From Rickettsiales bacterium (GTDB taxonomy: Bacteria > Pseudomonadota > Alphaproteobacteria > Rickettsiales > Deianiraeaceae), in NCBI GenBank assembly GCA_017444095.1, contig JAFSXM010000029.1, forward strand, positions 1 through 45,688: a stretch of DNA of 45,688 bases. The letters run 5' to 3'. This document shows, piece after piece, positions 45,530-45,688 of the stretch (its first letter is position 1; every line of letters begins with the position of its first letter). Below the pieces are notes generated by a model. That model did no database searches. It was not told where the DNA came from and saw only the letters and a program-made list of their open reading frames with translations. Both the position numbers and the translations under genes were made by a program.

Positions 45530-45688
45530 ATGAGATATCTAAATAATTTTTGTTCAAATTTGAATGTAATAAATGGCAAGAGTAAATGGCAAAAAGAAAA
45601 TTTAAAAAACATAGTAGAAACACAAGATAAGATTATAGATTTCAAGCCAATGCTTGACGATTCCATTAAGAACGGCTTAGATAATAAT
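45530..45688 (+). CDS. Unknown protein, 5' end only (runs off the window)
   Basis: From ATG 45530 the frame is open for 53 codons to the window edge (MRYLNNFCSNLNVINGKSKW at the start). Hydrophilic, with FKPMLDDSIKNG near the visible end. No signal peptide. It is divergent from the AGCS gene. No family recognised, and the open frame is the only support. Confidence 0.5.
   Translation, partial: MRYLNNFCSNLNVINGKSKWQKENLKNIVETQDKIIDFKPMLDDSIKNGLDNN

Noticed and set aside
1..45688. CRISPR array, phage block or complete type IV secretion operon
   Set aside because: I saw no regularly spaced repeats, no cas or phage structural genes, and only virB4 of the secretion genes.

Overview
The window is strongly A+T-rich bacterial DNA with compact coding and little Shine-Dalgarno signal. 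The gene set (metG, a short RNase E/G, split glyQ and glyS, recA, recJ, dapE, gmk, tsaC, an AsmA protein, a VirB4 ATPase) fits a reduced, host-associated alphaproteobacterium. A Rickettsiales-like endosymbiont or epibiont is my best guess. That placement is inference, because no rRNA or other decisive marker is present. One tRNA gene, tRNA-Arg(ACG), is present.

Layout. Bases 1-2024 hold the start of an unknown minus-strand gene, a MORN-repeat gene broken by two homopolymer frameshifts, and a MITE-like element. Bases 2077-7936 carry metG, an unknown gene with a cysteine cluster, a tiny Cys-rich membrane protein, two tandem terminators, and an rne-glyQ pair. Bases 7987-12460 carry a LysE-type exporter, a membrane-anchored YopJ-like protein, an intact MORN-repeat protein with a possible caspase-fold domain, the tRNA, and a gene with two in-frame stops. 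Bases 12612-18389 are one 1,925-residue gene of unknown function. A pilin gene with its own near-consensus promoter and terminator follows, then a decayed EcoRI-type adenine methyltransferase, an unknown gene, a second MITE and a virB4 gene whose P-loop is degenerate. Bases 24690-31132 are mostly housekeeping: a shortened glyS, two envelope genes, and the operon gmk - lipoprotein-type guanylate kinase paralogue - dapE. Bases 31187-33355 are accessory: three MITEs around two unknown genes. Bases 33514-45415 carry recA, an anchored GST, an AsmA protein, tsaC, a large unknown Cys-cluster protein, recJ, an AI-2E-type permease and an AGCS symporter. The start of one more gene closes the window.

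How it fits together. Essential genes alternate with fast-evolving genes that look host-directed: MORN repeats, clan CD protease-like dyads, a YopJ-like triad, a bilobed membrane hairpin and recurrent Cys clusters. The VirB4 ATPase implies that a type IV secretion system exists in this genome. Whether it exports any of these proteins cannot be told from the window. The main candidates for something new are: (1) a guanylate-kinase domain behind a lipoprotein signal, in an operon with ordinary gmk; (2) MORN repeats joined to clan CD protease-like domains in two arrangements; (3) a recurring hydrophobic-Cys-Cys cassette shared by otherwise unrelated proteins; (4) a five-copy MITE family with IS6-like ends sitting beside the accessory genes; (5) the giant uncharacterised protein. 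Several accessory genes are broken by homopolymer indels or single-base stops while the core genes are intact.
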